Assembly: GCF_900102185.1 (NCBI RefSeq)
Contig: NZ_LT629690.1
Span: forward strand, 2,790,001-2,854,000
From: Terriglobus roseus
Lineage (GTDB): Bacteria; Acidobacteriota; Terriglobia; Terriglobales; Acidobacteriaceae
Direction of reading: 5' to 3'
DNA: 64,000 bases
In this document: positions 1-8,861 of the stretch, piece after piece
How positions within the stretch are numbered: the stretch's first letter is position 1
How the letters are laid out: the number at the start of each line of letters is the position of its first letter
The notes under the pieces: model-generated
Told to the model about the DNA's origin: nothing
What the model saw: the letters and a program-made list of their open reading frames with translations, nothing else
The model's database searches: none
Translations under genes and position numbers: made by a program

Positions 1-1116
1 GGTCAGCGCAAGCTGAAGGCCGCGAAGGTGCTCTGCGTGGGCACGGGCGGACTGGGCGCGCCGCTGGCTCTGTATCTTGCAGCCGCGGGCGTAGGCACCA
101 TCGGCCTGGTTGATTTCGACGTAGTCGACGAGAGCAACCTGCAGCGCCAGATCATCCACTCGCAGTCCACTGTAGGCAAGCTTAAGGTCGACTCGGCAGA
201 GCAGATGCTGAAGGGGCTGAACAAGAACATCAATGTTGTGAAGCACAACACGATGTTGACCTCTGCGAACGCCCTGGAAATCTTCAAGGAATACGACGTC
301 ATTGCCGACGGCACCGACAACTTCCAGACGCGTTACCTGGTGAACGATGCCTGCGTTCTGACGGGCAAGCCGAATGCGTATGGCTCCATCTTCCGCTTTG
401 AAGGACAGGCATCTGTCTTCGCCACGGAAGAAGGCCCCTGCTACCGCTGCCTGTATCCCGAACCGCCACCGCCGGGACTGGTTCCCTCGTGCGCTGAAGG
501 TGGCGTACTTGGCATTCTGCCCGGCCTTGTCGGCGTAATTCAGGCTACGGAAGTGATCAAGCTGATCCTTGGCATTGGCGAACCGCTCATCGGCCGCCTG
601 CTGCTGGTGGATGCGCTGGGAATGAGCTTCCGCACGCTGAAGCTGCGTAAGAACCCGAACTGCCCCGCTTGCGGAACGCACGAGATCAAGGAGCTGATTG
701 ATTACAACCAGTTCTGCGGTGTCGCTGCCCCCACGGAAGTTGGTCCCCTGGAAGTGGCTTCCCATGGCGTTGTCACCGGCCTGGAAGACATCGACGGTAT
801 TCCGCAGATCAGCGTGGAAGAGCTGAAGGCAAAGCGCGAAGAAGGCAAGGCGTTCATCCTGGACGTGCGTGAACCCCATGAGGTTCAGATCGTCTCGATT
901 GGCGCTCAGTTGATTCCCGTTGGAGAACTGGAACAGCGCGTCGGTGAGATTGCCTCGCACAAGAACGACGAAGTACTCGTTCATTGCCGGAGCGGCGCAC
1001 GTTCGCAGAAGGCTTCGCTCATTCTGAAGAACGCGGGCTTCACGAACGTGAAGAACGTTGCGGGCGGCATTCTGGCGTGGGCCGATCGCATCGATCCGAG
1101 CTTGCCGAAGTACTAA
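1..1116 (+). CDS. MoeB/ThiF-family adenylyltransferase with C-terminal rhodanese domain (5' truncated)
   Basis: The reading frame is open from the first base, so the true start lies upstream of the window. An E1-like ThiF/MoeB domain comes first: Rossmann loop GTGGLGAP, then zinc-type Cys pairs CYRC and CPAC. A rhodanese domain follows near the C-terminus with active-site loop CRSGAR. Proteins of this MoeZ/MoeBR architecture adenylate the C-terminus of a small sulfur carrier (MoaD, ThiS or CysO type), and the rhodanese Cys supplies sulfur for molybdopterin, thiamine or cysteine synthesis. Which carrier is served cannot be decided here because the upstream partner genes are outside the window. 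Family assignment is firm; the exact pathway is inferred. Confidence 0.9.
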   Translation, partial: GQRKLKAAKVLCVGTGGLGAPLALYLAAAGVGTIGLVDFDVVDESNLQRQIIHSQSTVGKLKVDSAEQMLKGLNKNINVVKHNTMLTSANALEIFKEYDVIADGTDNFQTRYLVNDACVLTGKPNAYGSIFRFEGQASVFATEEGPCYRCLYPEPPPPGLVPSCAEGGVLGILPGLVGVIQATEVIKLILGIGEPLIGRLLLVDALGMSFRTLKLRKNPNCPACGTHEIKELIDYNQFCGVAAPTEVGPLEVASHGVVTGLEDIDGIPQISVEELKAKREEGKAFILDVREPHEVQIVSIGAQLIPVGELEQRVGEIASHKNDEVLVHCRSGARSQKASLILKNAGFTNVKNVAGGILAWADRIDPSLPKY

Positions 1117-1138
1117 TCAGCTTCGATTCGAAGTAAGA

Positions 1139-1168
1139 AAGGGCGTCCGCTAAGGGCGCCCTTCTCAT
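1139..1168 (+). terminator. Probable intrinsic terminator after the ThiF-rhodanese gene
   Basis: AAGGGCG at 1139-1145 pairs with CGCCCTT at 1157-1163, with an 11-base loop. A short pyrimidine-rich stretch follows. The gene on the other strand ends at 1174, so the hairpin lies between convergent genes and may serve both. Confidence 0.5.
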
Positions 1169-1173
1169 TGCTC

Positions 1174-1563
1174 TCAGGATGAATGTGTAAAGGCGCGTGA
1201 TGGTGCGGAGGACACACCATCACCCAATTCCATCGCAGAAATCAGTCCATCGTGCAGTGTGAAAACATGCACCACTTCGCCGTTAAAAAGCAGATCACCG
1301 TACAAGCTCTTGACGACCTGATGCACGCGGACATGAACACTGCCGTCTTCCCGTTCAATCATCTCAACGGGTTCCACGTTAGGGTCGAACTCCTGCCATT
1401 GCCGCTTCCAGTAGGCACGAATTTCATCTTTTCCGACAACGAAACCGCCTTCGGAAGCCTTGGGCCAGCGCACGTCTGGCGTCATCAGCTCCAGGGCACC
1501 ATCCACGTCGCGGCGATTGAACGCGGCGTACGCCTGCCTCAGAAGTTCGTTCGTCTCGGCCAT
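1174..1563 (-). CDS. SnoaL-like / NTF2-fold protein
   Basis: This 129-residue protein has the usual SnoaL/DUF4440 opening (LLRQAYAAFNRRDVDGALELMTPDVRW) of the NTF2-like cone fold, in which a short helix pair precedes a curved beta sheet forming a small-molecule pocket. There is no signal peptide, so it should be cytoplasmic. A GGGAAG Shine-Dalgarno lies just before the ATG. The gene starts only three bases after the stop of the upstream NTF2-like gene, so the two are an operon. Substrate or catalytic role cannot be read from sequence, since this fold carries many activities and some members only bind ligands. Confidence 0.75.
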   Translation of the reverse strand: MAETNELLRQAYAAFNRRDVDGALELMTPDVRWPKASEGGFVVGKDEIRAYWKRQWQEFDPNVEPVEMIEREDGSVHVRVHQVVKSLYGDLLFNGEVVHVFTLHDGLISAMELGDGVSSAPSRAFTHSS

Positions 1564-1566
1564 GGA

Positions 1567-2058
1567 CTACTTCCCGCCGCAGGTCTTCGTGCCGGTATCT
1601 GCAACGCTGGCGATCTTCCATGTGCCGTCGACACGCACCATGTTGAAGAGATCGGTGCCGCAGTGATCCACCTTACCGTCGACGAGGAAATCAAACGGCG
1701 CCCACACGACCGCGAGATCGTTGTCGATGCGAACCAGCGGATCGTGGATGCGTTCCTCAATCTTGGTTGTGCCCGGCTTGCCGACGCGCGCTGCAAAGTC
1801 CGTAAAGGTCATCTGCGCGGCTTTGCCGTCCCGCATCAAGACCATGGTTCCACCCGGCAAGGTGGGAGCGGCAATCGCCGCGGCATCCCGCTTCGCCATG
1901 CCATCAAACATGGCCTGGATGGGAGCCAGTATGGCCTGCTCGGCCGGCGTTTGAGCCAGGCTTAGAGCTGTCGGAAGGAGGGTTGCAACCACAACAGCCG
2001 GAATGAGGGAGCGTACGGGATGTGGGGTCATGCGCCCGATTCTACCCCTCGGAGGCAT
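1567..2058 (-). CDS. Secreted NTF2-like protein
   Basis: A 163-residue protein with an N-terminal signal peptide ending near residue 36 (SLAQT). The mature part resembles SnoaL/DUF4440-type NTF2-like proteins, with a conserved tail of the form FNMVRVDGTWKIASVAD. The start at 2058 is preferred over the ATG at 2031 because GAGGAAG is placed seven bases before it. It is the first gene of a two-gene operon with the cytoplasmic NTF2-like gene. Likely periplasmic; function unknown. Confidence 0.7.
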   Translation of the reverse strand: MPPRGRIGRMTPHPVRSLIPAVVVATLLPTALSLAQTPAEQAILAPIQAMFDGMAKRDAAAIAAPTLPGGTMVLMRDGKAAQMTFTDFAARVGKPGTTKIEERIHDPLVRIDNDLAVVWAPFDFLVDGKVDHCGTDLFNMVRVDGTWKIASVADTGTKTCGGK

Positions 2059-2127
2059 CGATCTTCCTCATGAATGTTCAAGATTCGATATGCTTGCAGA
2101 AACATCCACCACGAAGGGACTCGTTGC

Positions 2128-2580
2128 ATGAAACGTATTGCCGCACTTACCGCTTCGATCATTCTTATGCCTGCGGCTGTTCTCGCGCAGCAGGCAGCCG
2201 CACCGGCTGCTCCGCCCGTACCGCCTACGCAGAAGGTTCTGATCCATGTCCACTCGAACGATCCCAAGGTGTGGCAGGCGTCGCTGGATAAGGCCAACAA
2301 CATCATGTCCACAGCGCCCAAAGGCACTGCCGTGGTGGAGATTCTGGCTACGGGCGACGGCCTGAAGCTGGTGAACAAGGACATGCAGGGACTGAGCATC
2401 GTCACCGGGTCACTGGATAAAGACGTCAGCTTCGTTGCCTGCCACGCCTCCATGAAGGCAAACCACATGGAGATCAGCGAGCTTCACTCCGGCGTTGGCA
2501 CCGTGCCATCGGGCGGCCGTGAAAAGGTCATGAAGAAGGCTGAAGGCTGGACCGTGCTGGACGAAACGGAAGCCAAGTAG
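2128..2580 (+). CDS. Periplasmic DsrE-family protein
   Basis: The ATG at 2128 follows a purine-rich GAAGGGA and begins a clear signal peptide (MKRIAALTASIIL...VLAQQ). The mature 125 or so residues match the DsrE/YchN fold: a first strand VLIHVHSND, a segment VVEILATGDGLKLV, and a conserved Cys in FVACHASM. DsrE-like proteins take part in sulfur relay or act as small intracellular sulfurtransferases, but exported members have no established role. An in-frame extension back to 2074 lacks a ribosome-binding site and would bury the signal peptide. Family is fairly sure; function is open. Confidence 0.8.
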   Translation: MKRIAALTASIILMPAAVLAQQAAAPAAPPVPPTQKVLIHVHSNDPKVWQASLDKANNIMSTAPKGTAVVEILATGDGLKLVNKDMQGLSIVTGSLDKDVSFVACHASMKANHMEISELHSGVGTVPSGGREKVMKKAEGWTVLDETEAK

Positions 2581-2593
2581 TTCCCTCAGAATA

Positions 2594-2624
2594 GAAAATG
2601 CCCGGCAAGTCGCCGGGCATTTTC
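2594..2624. terminator. Bidirectional intrinsic terminator
   Basis: A perfect 13-bp stem, GAAAATGCCCGGC at 2594-2606 against 2612-2624, with a 5-base loop. It has A-rich and T-rich ends on both sides, so it can stop the DsrE gene on the + strand and the phosphodiesterase gene on the - strand. Confidence 0.9.
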
Positions 2625-2650
2625 TATTTCGCACGAAATGTGTCCTATAG

Positions 2651-3940
2651 CTACTTTTCCAATGCGGGCAATAACGGCTTCAAGGTGCCGTCATTCGGAG
2701 CAGGCTTCAGATCCAACAGCTTCGCAACGAAGTCATACACATCCAGGTTGCTGAAAGAAGGCAGCTTCACGCCCTTGCGGATGTCTGGCCCTGTGGCCAA
2801 AAAGAAAGCCTTCATCTGCGGCATACGTGTCACGTCGTAACCGTGATCCGCGAGGTCTTCACGCGGGCTCGTGGCATGAGGATGCGCAATGTACGGGCCG
2901 TTGGGAACGACCACCGGATCGCCGTTACGTGGGTTGTCACGCAGGTGCAGATAGGCAGGCGTGTCTTTGCGACGGTACACGGTGAAACGCGGATCAGGAT
3001 GCGCGCGAAACTGTTCAAACAGCGATTGCGCTTCCGTATCCGTCTTCGGATAGAAGGACCACTCGACGACCTTTGTATCTTTCAGATCGACATACTGGTC
3101 CCATTGAATCCAGTTGTTGTCGTTAAGAATCATCCCGTGGTCCGACACGATGATGAGGTCTATCGGTAATCCTGTCGCGTTCAGACGCGCACGCAGCTCG
3201 CCCATAAGCGAGTCCACAATATGAACTGCTTCATGTTCCTGCACGGAGTCCGGGCCATACCAGTGGCCTGCGTGATCAGCAGTGGGCATATAAAACGTGA
3301 TCAGATGAGGCCGTTGCTCTGCGGGCAATTTCAACCACGCAATAACCTGTTCGATACCAACATGGCCGTCTAGCTGATCTTCAAACCTTGCGTAGTTGTT
3401 CGGACGATACCCAGCAATCTCAGCCTCAGAGCCCGGCCACATAAACGTTGCCGCACGCATGCCCTGCTTCTGCGCCAACGACCACAACGGCACGCCACCG
3501 TACCAGGTTCCATCACCGCTGGTTTTCGGATCCTTGTACTGGTAGGTCTCGTCGCGCGTGGGATCGTAAAAGCTGTTGCGCACGATGCCGTGATGCTCCG
3601 GCAGCAGCCCCGTCACAAGTGTCCAGTGATTCGGAAATGTCAACGAAGGATACGACGGCAACATGCCATCAGGAGCGGTCGCTCCCACCTTCACAAGGTC
3701 ATCCAGATGCGGCGCACCGTGCAGCTTTGGGTAGTCGTAACGGAAACCGTCCAGCGACACCAGCACCACATAATGCTGCTTCATAGCGTGCGCATCGTTC
3801 GGTGCACCACCGGTATCCACGATGAGGTTCGGCATTGGATGGGCCGAACCGTACGCAGGGTGTTTGGCCTGCGCGGCAAGATTTGCGGTGGCCAGAGCAA
3901 GGACGGAAGCTGCGACAAGAGTGCGAAAGGCAGAAAACAT
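2651..3940 (-). CDS. Secreted NPP-type nucleotide pyrophosphatase/phosphodiesterase (alkaline phosphatase superfamily)
   Basis: A 429-residue exported enzyme with a signal peptide ending near residue 24 (LAAQA). The NPP metal and catalytic motifs are visible: VSLDGFR (metal ligand Asp64), YPSLTFPNHW (catalytic Thr101 and Asn104), PTADHAGHWYGP, IIVSDHGM and ADHGYD. Ecto-NPPs hydrolyse nucleotide and other phosphodiester or pyrophosphate bonds using a Thr nucleophile and two zinc ions. The protein probably acts in the periplasm to recover phosphate or nucleosides. It stands alone between a bidirectional terminator and the fucose cluster. Substrate within the family is not determined. Confidence 0.88.
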   Translation of the reverse strand: MFSAFRTLVAASVLALATANLAAQAKHPAYGSAHPMPNLIVDTGGAPNDAHAMKQHYVVLVSLDGFRYDYPKLHGAPHLDDLVKVGATAPDGMLPSYPSLTFPNHWTLVTGLLPEHHGIVRNSFYDPTRDETYQYKDPKTSGDGTWYGGVPLWSLAQKQGMRAATFMWPGSEAEIAGYRPNNYARFEDQLDGHVGIEQVIAWLKLPAEQRPHLITFYMPTADHAGHWYGPDSVQEHEAVHIVDSLMGELRARLNATGLPIDLIIVSDHGMILNDNNWIQWDQYVDLKDTKVVEWSFYPKTDTEAQSLFEQFRAHPDPRFTVYRRKDTPAYLHLRDNPRNGDPVVVPNGPYIAHPHATSPREDLADHGYDVTRMPQMKAFFLATGPDIRKGVKLPSFSNLDVYDFVAKLLDLKPAPNDGTLKPLLPALEK

Positions 3941-4002
3941 GGGCTATTACCAGTGTAGCGATAGCGTTGCGCTAGGCCATTCTCTGAGGCTATGGGTCGG
4001 CC

Positions 4003-4341
4003 CTAGCTTGTTTGCAGATCGAAAATCTTTTCCATGGGGAGCCATTTCGCGCTGGCGTCGGCGCCGGGATCACTCTGCTGATACTTCGCCATCTCCGCCT
4101 CCCACCGCATGACCACGGGATTGGCGCGGTCCATCTCAGCTTTGCGCTCCATGGTGAAATCATCCGTGGTTTCCATGATCATGACCATGCGGTAGCCGTC
4201 GCGGAAGATCTGCATCCCAGTCACACCGGCGGCTCGGATGGACTCCAGAATCTCGGGCCACACAGCCGCGTGACGCTGCACATACTCTTCCATCAGCACA
4301 GGATCGGGCCGCATCTTCAACGTCAGGCAAAAGCGCTGCAT
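4003..4341 (-). CDS. L-rhamnose mutarotase-family protein, probably L-fucose mutarotase
   Basis: A 112-residue protein of the RhaM/DUF718 family: it opens MQRFCLTLKM, then HAAVWPEIL with the catalytic-type His, and ends with KWLPMEKIFDL. The ATG at 4341 is chosen because GACGAGG precedes it and family members begin at this point; the frame stays open to 4407 but that would almost abut the divergent lactonase gene. Family enzymes interconvert alpha and beta anomers of 6-deoxy sugars. Its position, divergent from a fuconolactonase and beside FucP, points to L-fucose as substrate, as in the non-phosphorylating fucose gene cluster of Xanthomonas. The substrate is inferred from context. Confidence 0.85.
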   Translation of the reverse strand: MQRFCLTLKMRPDPVLMEEYVQRHAAVWPEILESIRAAGVTGMQIFRDGYRMVMIMETTDDFTMERKAEMDRANPVVMRWEAEMAKYQQSDPGADASAKWLPMEKIFDLQTS

Positions 4342-4433
4342 CAGTACCTCGTCTTTCTTATACGTCTCAGTGTTTAACATTCGGCGAGCCTGCGGGACAA
4401 TCGCCATGTTGAATTGCTATCCTCATCCTCCGC

Positions 4434-5288
4434 ATGACGGAAACCGGTTTCTCGCAACGAATTGATAGCCACCACCACCTTTGGCATTACACGCCGGAGG
4501 AATACGGCTGGATTGGCGATGACATGGCTCCGCTGCGTCGCGATTTTCTTCTGGCTGATCTGCGGCGTGAACTAGCTGACGCAGGTGTGGAAGGCACTGT
4601 GGCCGTCCAGGCACGGCAGACGCTGGAAGAGACAGAATGGCTACTGGAGATTGCAAAGGCCGACGATTCGCCCGTTCGTGGCGTCGTAGGATGGCTTCCC
4701 GTCGCGAGCGTTCGGTTCCCTGCCGTACTGGAGACTTTTCGCAGCTCAAATCGCCTGTGCGGGTTGCGGCACATTGTGCAAGGGGAAAGGCCCGGCTTCC
4801 TGGATGGCGACGCCTTCAACCTAGGCATCGCGCACCTGCGGGAGACGGGGCTGGTTTACGACATCCTGATCTACGCACGCCAACTGGAAGAAGCCACACG
4901 CTTTGTAGATCGCCATCCCACGCAATCGTTTGTGCTGGATCACATCGCAAAGCCGGATATTCGCAATCAAGGTTTCGCCCCGTGGGCCCAAGGTTTTCGC
5001 GAACTTGCGCGACGCGAAAATGTTACGTGCAAACTCTCCGGAATGGTGACGGAGACCGACTGGAACCATTGGTCGTCCGCAGAACTGCATCCGTATTTTG
5101 AAACTGCGTTGGAATCGTTCGGACCGGACCGATTGATGATCGGCACAGACTGGCCAGTGCTTACCGTTGGCGGCACCTATTCCAACTGGTGGAAGACGGT
5201 AGAAGATTGGACAGCGGCTCTGAGCCATCAGGAACGCAACATGATTCTGGGTGGAACCGCTACGCGCGTTTACAACTTACGATCTTGA
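4434..5288 (+). CDS. L-fuconolactonase (amidohydrolase superfamily)
   Basis: A 284-residue TIM-barrel hydrolase of the amidohydrolase_2 family. It begins RIDSHHHLWHY, giving the HxH metal ligands of strand 1, has FVLDHIAKPDI in the middle and MIGTDWPV near the end, where the terminal Asp is the catalytic base. Family members at this kind of locus hydrolyse L-fucono-1,5-lactone to L-fuconate. It is the first gene of a five-gene + strand run and is followed after 54 bp by fucP. The amidohydrolase family is certain; the fuconolactone substrate follows from the complete pathway around it. Confidence 0.87.
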   Translation: MTETGFSQRIDSHHHLWHYTPEEYGWIGDDMAPLRRDFLLADLRRELADAGVEGTVAVQARQTLEETEWLLEIAKADDSPVRGVVGWLPVASVRFPAVLETFRSSNRLCGLRHIVQGERPGFLDGDAFNLGIAHLRETGLVYDILIYARQLEEATRFVDRHPTQSFVLDHIAKPDIRNQGFAPWAQGFRELARRENVTCKLSGMVTETDWNHWSSAELHPYFETALESFGPDRLMIGTDWPVLTVGGTYSNWWKTVEDWTAALSHQERNMILGGTATRVYNLRS

Positions 5289-5342
5289 AAGCAGCGGCGC
5301 ACGGCTGCACCGGTAACAGTTGATCACTTTCAGGGAGAAACC

Positions 5343-6677
5343 ATGGCATTTGCAACTCAGCTTCCCGAATCACGACAGGACGACCCAAGCGGCGCACCGC
5401 TTCTGCCCGAAGGTGTATTGCGTACGTTTCTGCTGGTTGCGTTTGTCTTTTTGCTATGGGGCATTCCCAACAACCTGAACGATGTTCTGATCCGCCAGTT
5501 CATGAAGAGTTTTGAACTGAATCGGTTCCAAGCGGGACTGGTACAGTTTGCGTTCTATCTGGGTTACTTCCTGCTTGCGCTGCCTGCCGGTATCATCATG
5601 CGCCGCAAGGGCTACAAAGCTGGCTTTCTAACGGGACTTTGCCTGTTTGCTGCTGGCTGCCTCAGCTTCCCCTTCGCCGCAAATTCCGGCCAGTACAGTT
5701 ACTTCCTTGCTGCGTTGTTTGTGATTGCCATGGGACTTTCGTTCCTTGAAACCGCAGCGAATCCGTTTATGGTGCAGCTGGGACCGACAGTAACATCAGA
5801 GCGCCGCCTGAACATTGCGCAAACATGCAATTCACTTGGCTCCATCCTTGGCGTCGTCGCAGGAAACCTGTTCATTTTCTCCGGCGTGGAGCTCACTCCA
5901 CAGCAACGCGCTGCGATGCAGGCAGCAGGAACGTATGCGGATTATCTCCACAAAGAAACGCTGCGCATTGCCGCGCCTTATGTGGTGCTTGGCATACTTG
6001 CGCTTGTGTGGGCGGGATTGATCGCCGTCACAAAATTTCCCGCGTTCATCACACAGCGCGAACACACTGCCGAGGTAGCAGGAAAGCCTTCGGAGCTACT
6101 GCGCGAAAAGCATTTCCTCTTTTCGCTGCTGGCGCAGTTCATGTATGTAGGCGCACAGGTTGGATCGTGGAGCTACGTCATCCAGTACGCGCATGATTAT
6201 GTTCACGCTGCCGAACGCACCGCAGGATGGATGCTGACAGGAACATTGATTGCCTTTGCTCTGGGACGCGTTCTGTCGTCGTACCTGATGCGCAGCATTC
6301 TTCCGAGCCGCTTGATGGCGATCTACGCGGGATGCAACATCGTGCTTCTGATCACGGCTATTGCGGTTCCGGGTTGGGCAGGCTTATCCGCTGTACTTGC
6401 AACCAGCTTCTTCATGTCGCTGATGTTCCCCACCATCTTCAGCCTTGGTTTGAAGGACCTTGGCCCAAACACCAACGTCGCCGCCTCGCTGTTGGTGATG
6501 ATGATTGTGGGTGGTGCTGTGATGCCGCCGATCATGGGCTTGCTTGCCGAACATCTGCACTCCACGGCGCTCAGTTACCTGGTTCCGCTTGTGGGCTATG
6601 TTGTAACGCTCGCCTTTGCACTCTTTATGACTCGTTACCATCGCCGTCGTGAGGCGCTCTCCACCTTTGAGGTGTGA
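5343..6677 (+). CDS. fucP: L-fucose:H+ symporter (MFS, FucP family)
   Basis: A 444-residue membrane protein with about 12 hydrophobic helices. FucP-family features include the early segment LRTFLLVAFVFLLWGIPNNLNDVLI, GYFLLALPAGIIMRRKGYKAG in helices 2-3, and FLETAANPFMVQLG. A GGGAGAAACC precedes the ATG at proper distance. FucP imports L-fucose with a proton across the inner membrane. Placement between the lactonase and the fuconate dehydratase fits this, although FucP relatives also move glucose, galactose or N-acetylglucosamine. Confidence 0.85.
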   Translation: MAFATQLPESRQDDPSGAPLLPEGVLRTFLLVAFVFLLWGIPNNLNDVLIRQFMKSFELNRFQAGLVQFAFYLGYFLLALPAGIIMRRKGYKAGFLTGLCLFAAGCLSFPFAANSGQYSYFLAALFVIAMGLSFLETAANPFMVQLGPTVTSERRLNIAQTCNSLGSILGVVAGNLFIFSGVELTPQQRAAMQAAGTYADYLHKETLRIAAPYVVLGILALVWAGLIAVTKFPAFITQREHTAEVAGKPSELLREKHFLFSLLAQFMYVGAQVGSWSYVIQYAHDYVHAAERTAGWMLTGTLIAFALGRVLSSYLMRSILPSRLMAIYAGCNIVLLITAIAVPGWAGLSAVLATSFFMSLMFPTIFSLGLKDLGPNTNVAASLLVMMIVGGAVMPPIMGLLAEHLHSTALSYLVPLVGYVVTLAFALFMTRYHRRREALSTFEV

Positions 6678-6740
6678 GTTTCCTCGCAGCATCGGTTGCA
6701 TATACTTTCACTCAAAGCCTTCGCCGGAGAAAACTCAGTA

Positions 6741-8054
6741 ATGGCCGCATCACCCAGGATCACGCGTTGTCGCACAGTCGATCTGCGATTCCCCACGTCA
6801 CGTTTCAGCATCGGATCCGATGCCGTCAACAAAGACCCTGATTACTCCGCTGCATACTGCGTTCTGGAAACAGACAGCAGCGTGGAAGGTCATGGGCTTA
6901 CGTTCACGCTGGGCCGTGGCACGGAATTGTGCGTGATGGCGATTGAATTTCTTTCGCGCTTCATCGTGGGTCGCACGCTGGAAGAAATCACGACCGATAT
7001 GGGAGCCTTCGCGCGCGAACTAACAGGCGATACGCAATTCCGTTGGCTTGGTCCGGAAAAGGGCGTTATCCATCTTGCCGCTGCCGCGCTGGTAAATGCG
7101 ATATGGGATCTGTGGGCACGAGTGGAGAACAAACCCGTGTGGCTGTTACTGGCCGAGATGACGCCAGAGCAGATTGTGAAGTGCATTGACTTCCGCTATA
7201 TCGACGATGCCCTGTCACCCGAGGAAGCGCTCGCCATTCTTCGTCACAACGAACCAACGCGCGCGGAACGCATTGCTTTCCTGCGTGAAAAGGGTCTTCC
7301 CGCTTACACCACCAGTGTTGGCTGGTTTGGCTTTAGCGATGAGAAGATCCGGAGGCTCTGCAAGGAAGCACTTGCAGAAGGTTGGACACACTTCAAGCTG
7401 AAGGTGGGCGGTGATCCCGCAGATGATCTTCGCCGCGGCCTGCTGGTACGTGAAGAAATCGGCTGGGAAAATAAGCTGATGGTGGACGCGAACCAGAAGT
7501 GGGGCGTGCTAGAAGCCATCGACCGCACTACTGCGCTAAAGCCGCTGCAGCCGTGGTGGATGGAAGAACCTACCAGCCCCGATGACATCCTGGGCCATGC
7601 ACGCATTCGTCGCGAAACAGGCGTTCGCATCGCCATCGGCGAACACTGCCACAGCAAGGTGATGTTTAAGCAATTGATGCAGGCTGGCTCTATTGATGTG
7701 TGCCAGATTGATAGCTGTCGCGTTGCCGGTGTGAATGAGAATCTTGCGATCATCCTGATGGCTGCCAAGTTCGGTATCCCGGTATGCCCACATGCCGGCG
7801 GTGTCGGCCTCTGCGAATACGTACAGCATCTGGCCGCTTTCGATTACATATGGGCATCTGCTTCGTTGAAGGATCGAGTGGTTGAGTTCGTCGATCACCT
7901 GCATGAACACTTCCTCGTTCCCACTCGCATTGAACGTGGCCGTTACATGCTTCCGGAAGCAGCGGGATACAGCATTGAAATCCGCAAGGAATCCCTGCAG
8001 GAATATGCCTTTCCACAGGGAACGTATTGGGCTTCTGCCTCCACCACCGCTTAA
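6741..8054 (+). CDS. L-fuconate dehydratase (enolase superfamily)
   Basis: The start at 6741 follows GGAG and gives 437 residues, close to the family's usual length. With this start the catalytic residues fall almost exactly at the positions known for Xanthomonas FucD: FKLKVGG (Lys219, Lys221), VDANQKW (Asp249), MEEPTSP (Glu275), GEH (Glu301) and PHAGGVGL (His351). The enzyme removes water from L-fuconate to give 2-keto-3-deoxy-L-fuconate, using Mg2+ and a Lys/His acid-base pair. The next gene encodes the expected dehydrogenase. This residue match makes it the best supported assignment of the cluster. Confidence 0.92.
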   Translation: MAASPRITRCRTVDLRFPTSRFSIGSDAVNKDPDYSAAYCVLETDSSVEGHGLTFTLGRGTELCVMAIEFLSRFIVGRTLEEITTDMGAFARELTGDTQFRWLGPEKGVIHLAAAALVNAIWDLWARVENKPVWLLLAEMTPEQIVKCIDFRYIDDALSPEEALAILRHNEPTRAERIAFLREKGLPAYTTSVGWFGFSDEKIRRLCKEALAEGWTHFKLKVGGDPADDLRRGLLVREEIGWENKLMVDANQKWGVLEAIDRTTALKPLQPWWMEEPTSPDDILGHARIRRETGVRIAIGEHCHSKVMFKQLMQAGSIDVCQIDSCRVAGVNENLAIILMAAKFGIPVCPHAGGVGLCEYVQHLAAFDYIWASASLKDRVVEFVDHLHEHFLVPTRIERGRYMLPEAAGYSIEIRKESLQEYAFPQGTYWASASTTA

Positions 8055-8071
8055 ACACGTAGGGAGAGATC

Positions 8072-8833
8072 ATGACATTGCAGGGAAAGCGCGCTCTGAT
8101 CACAGGCGCAGCAAGCGGCATCGGCAGGGCGATTGCAGAGGCATTTGCAGCAGCAGGAGCGGAAGTCATTCTGCTGGACCTGAATCAGGATGCTGTCACA
8201 GCAACTTCGGACAGTATTGCGAAAGAGACAAACGCAACCTGCCATGCGATAGCCTGCGATGTTTCTGATGACGCAAGCGTCACTGCTGCCTTTGCGCAGG
8301 CAGGCGCGCTGGATATCGTGGTGAACAGTGCTGGCATCGCACACATCGGTACGGTTGTTGATACATCGGCAGACGACTTTGATCGCCTGTTCCGTGTAAA
8401 TGTGCGTGGCACTTATCTGTGCATGCAAGCTGCTGTTCGCAACATGGAGACGCGTCGCGCCGGCGTCATTCTGAACATGGCATCCATTGCTGCGACATCA
8501 GGCATCAAGGATCGCTTCGCGTATTCCATGACAAAGGGCGCTGTGCTCTCCATGACGCTTTCTGCGGCCAAGGATTGCCTGCCGCTTGGGTTGCGCATCA
8601 ACTGCATTTCACCGGCTCGCGTCCACACACCGTTTGTCGATGGTTTTTTAGCGAAGAACTATCCTGGCCGTGAAGAAGAGATGATGAAGACACTCTCCGC
8701 CGCGCAACCGATTGGCCGCATGGGAACGCCAGCAGAGATCGCACAACTCGCACTCTTTCTCTGTTCGGATGCATCCAGCTTCATCACGGGCACCGATGTT
8801 CTGATTGACGGTGGCTTTACCAACCTGCGATAG
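8072..8833 (+). CDS. SDR dehydrogenase, probably 2-keto-3-deoxy-L-fuconate dehydrogenase
   Basis: A 253-residue classical short-chain dehydrogenase: TGAASGIGRAIA cofactor loop near residue 10, NSAGIA, catalytic YSMTKGA (Tyr-x-x-x-Lys), and the family C-terminus FITGTDVLIDGGFTNLR. AGGGAGAG lies before the ATG, 17 bp after the dehydratase stop. In the oxidative fucose pathway an enzyme of this class oxidises 2-keto-3-deoxy-L-fuconate to the 2,4-diketo acid with NAD+. Which of the two SDRs does which step is decided only by closeness to the dehydratase and general resemblance. Confidence 0.82.
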   Translation: MTLQGKRALITGAASGIGRAIAEAFAAAGAEVILLDLNQDAVTATSDSIAKETNATCHAIACDVSDDASVTAAFAQAGALDIVVNSAGIAHIGTVVDTSADDFDRLFRVNVRGTYLCMQAAVRNMETRRAGVILNMASIAATSGIKDRFAYSMTKGAVLSMTLSAAKDCLPLGLRINCISPARVHTPFVDGFLAKNYPGREEEMMKTLSAAQPIGRMGTPAEIAQLALFLCSDASSFITGTDVLIDGGFTNLR

Positions 8834-8861
8834 ATAAACGGCAGATTTACGAGTACACGCA

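Noticed and set aside
3941-4002. Terminator hairpin between the mutarotase and phosphodiesterase genes
   Set aside because: Only four-base arms can be paired and there is no T-run.
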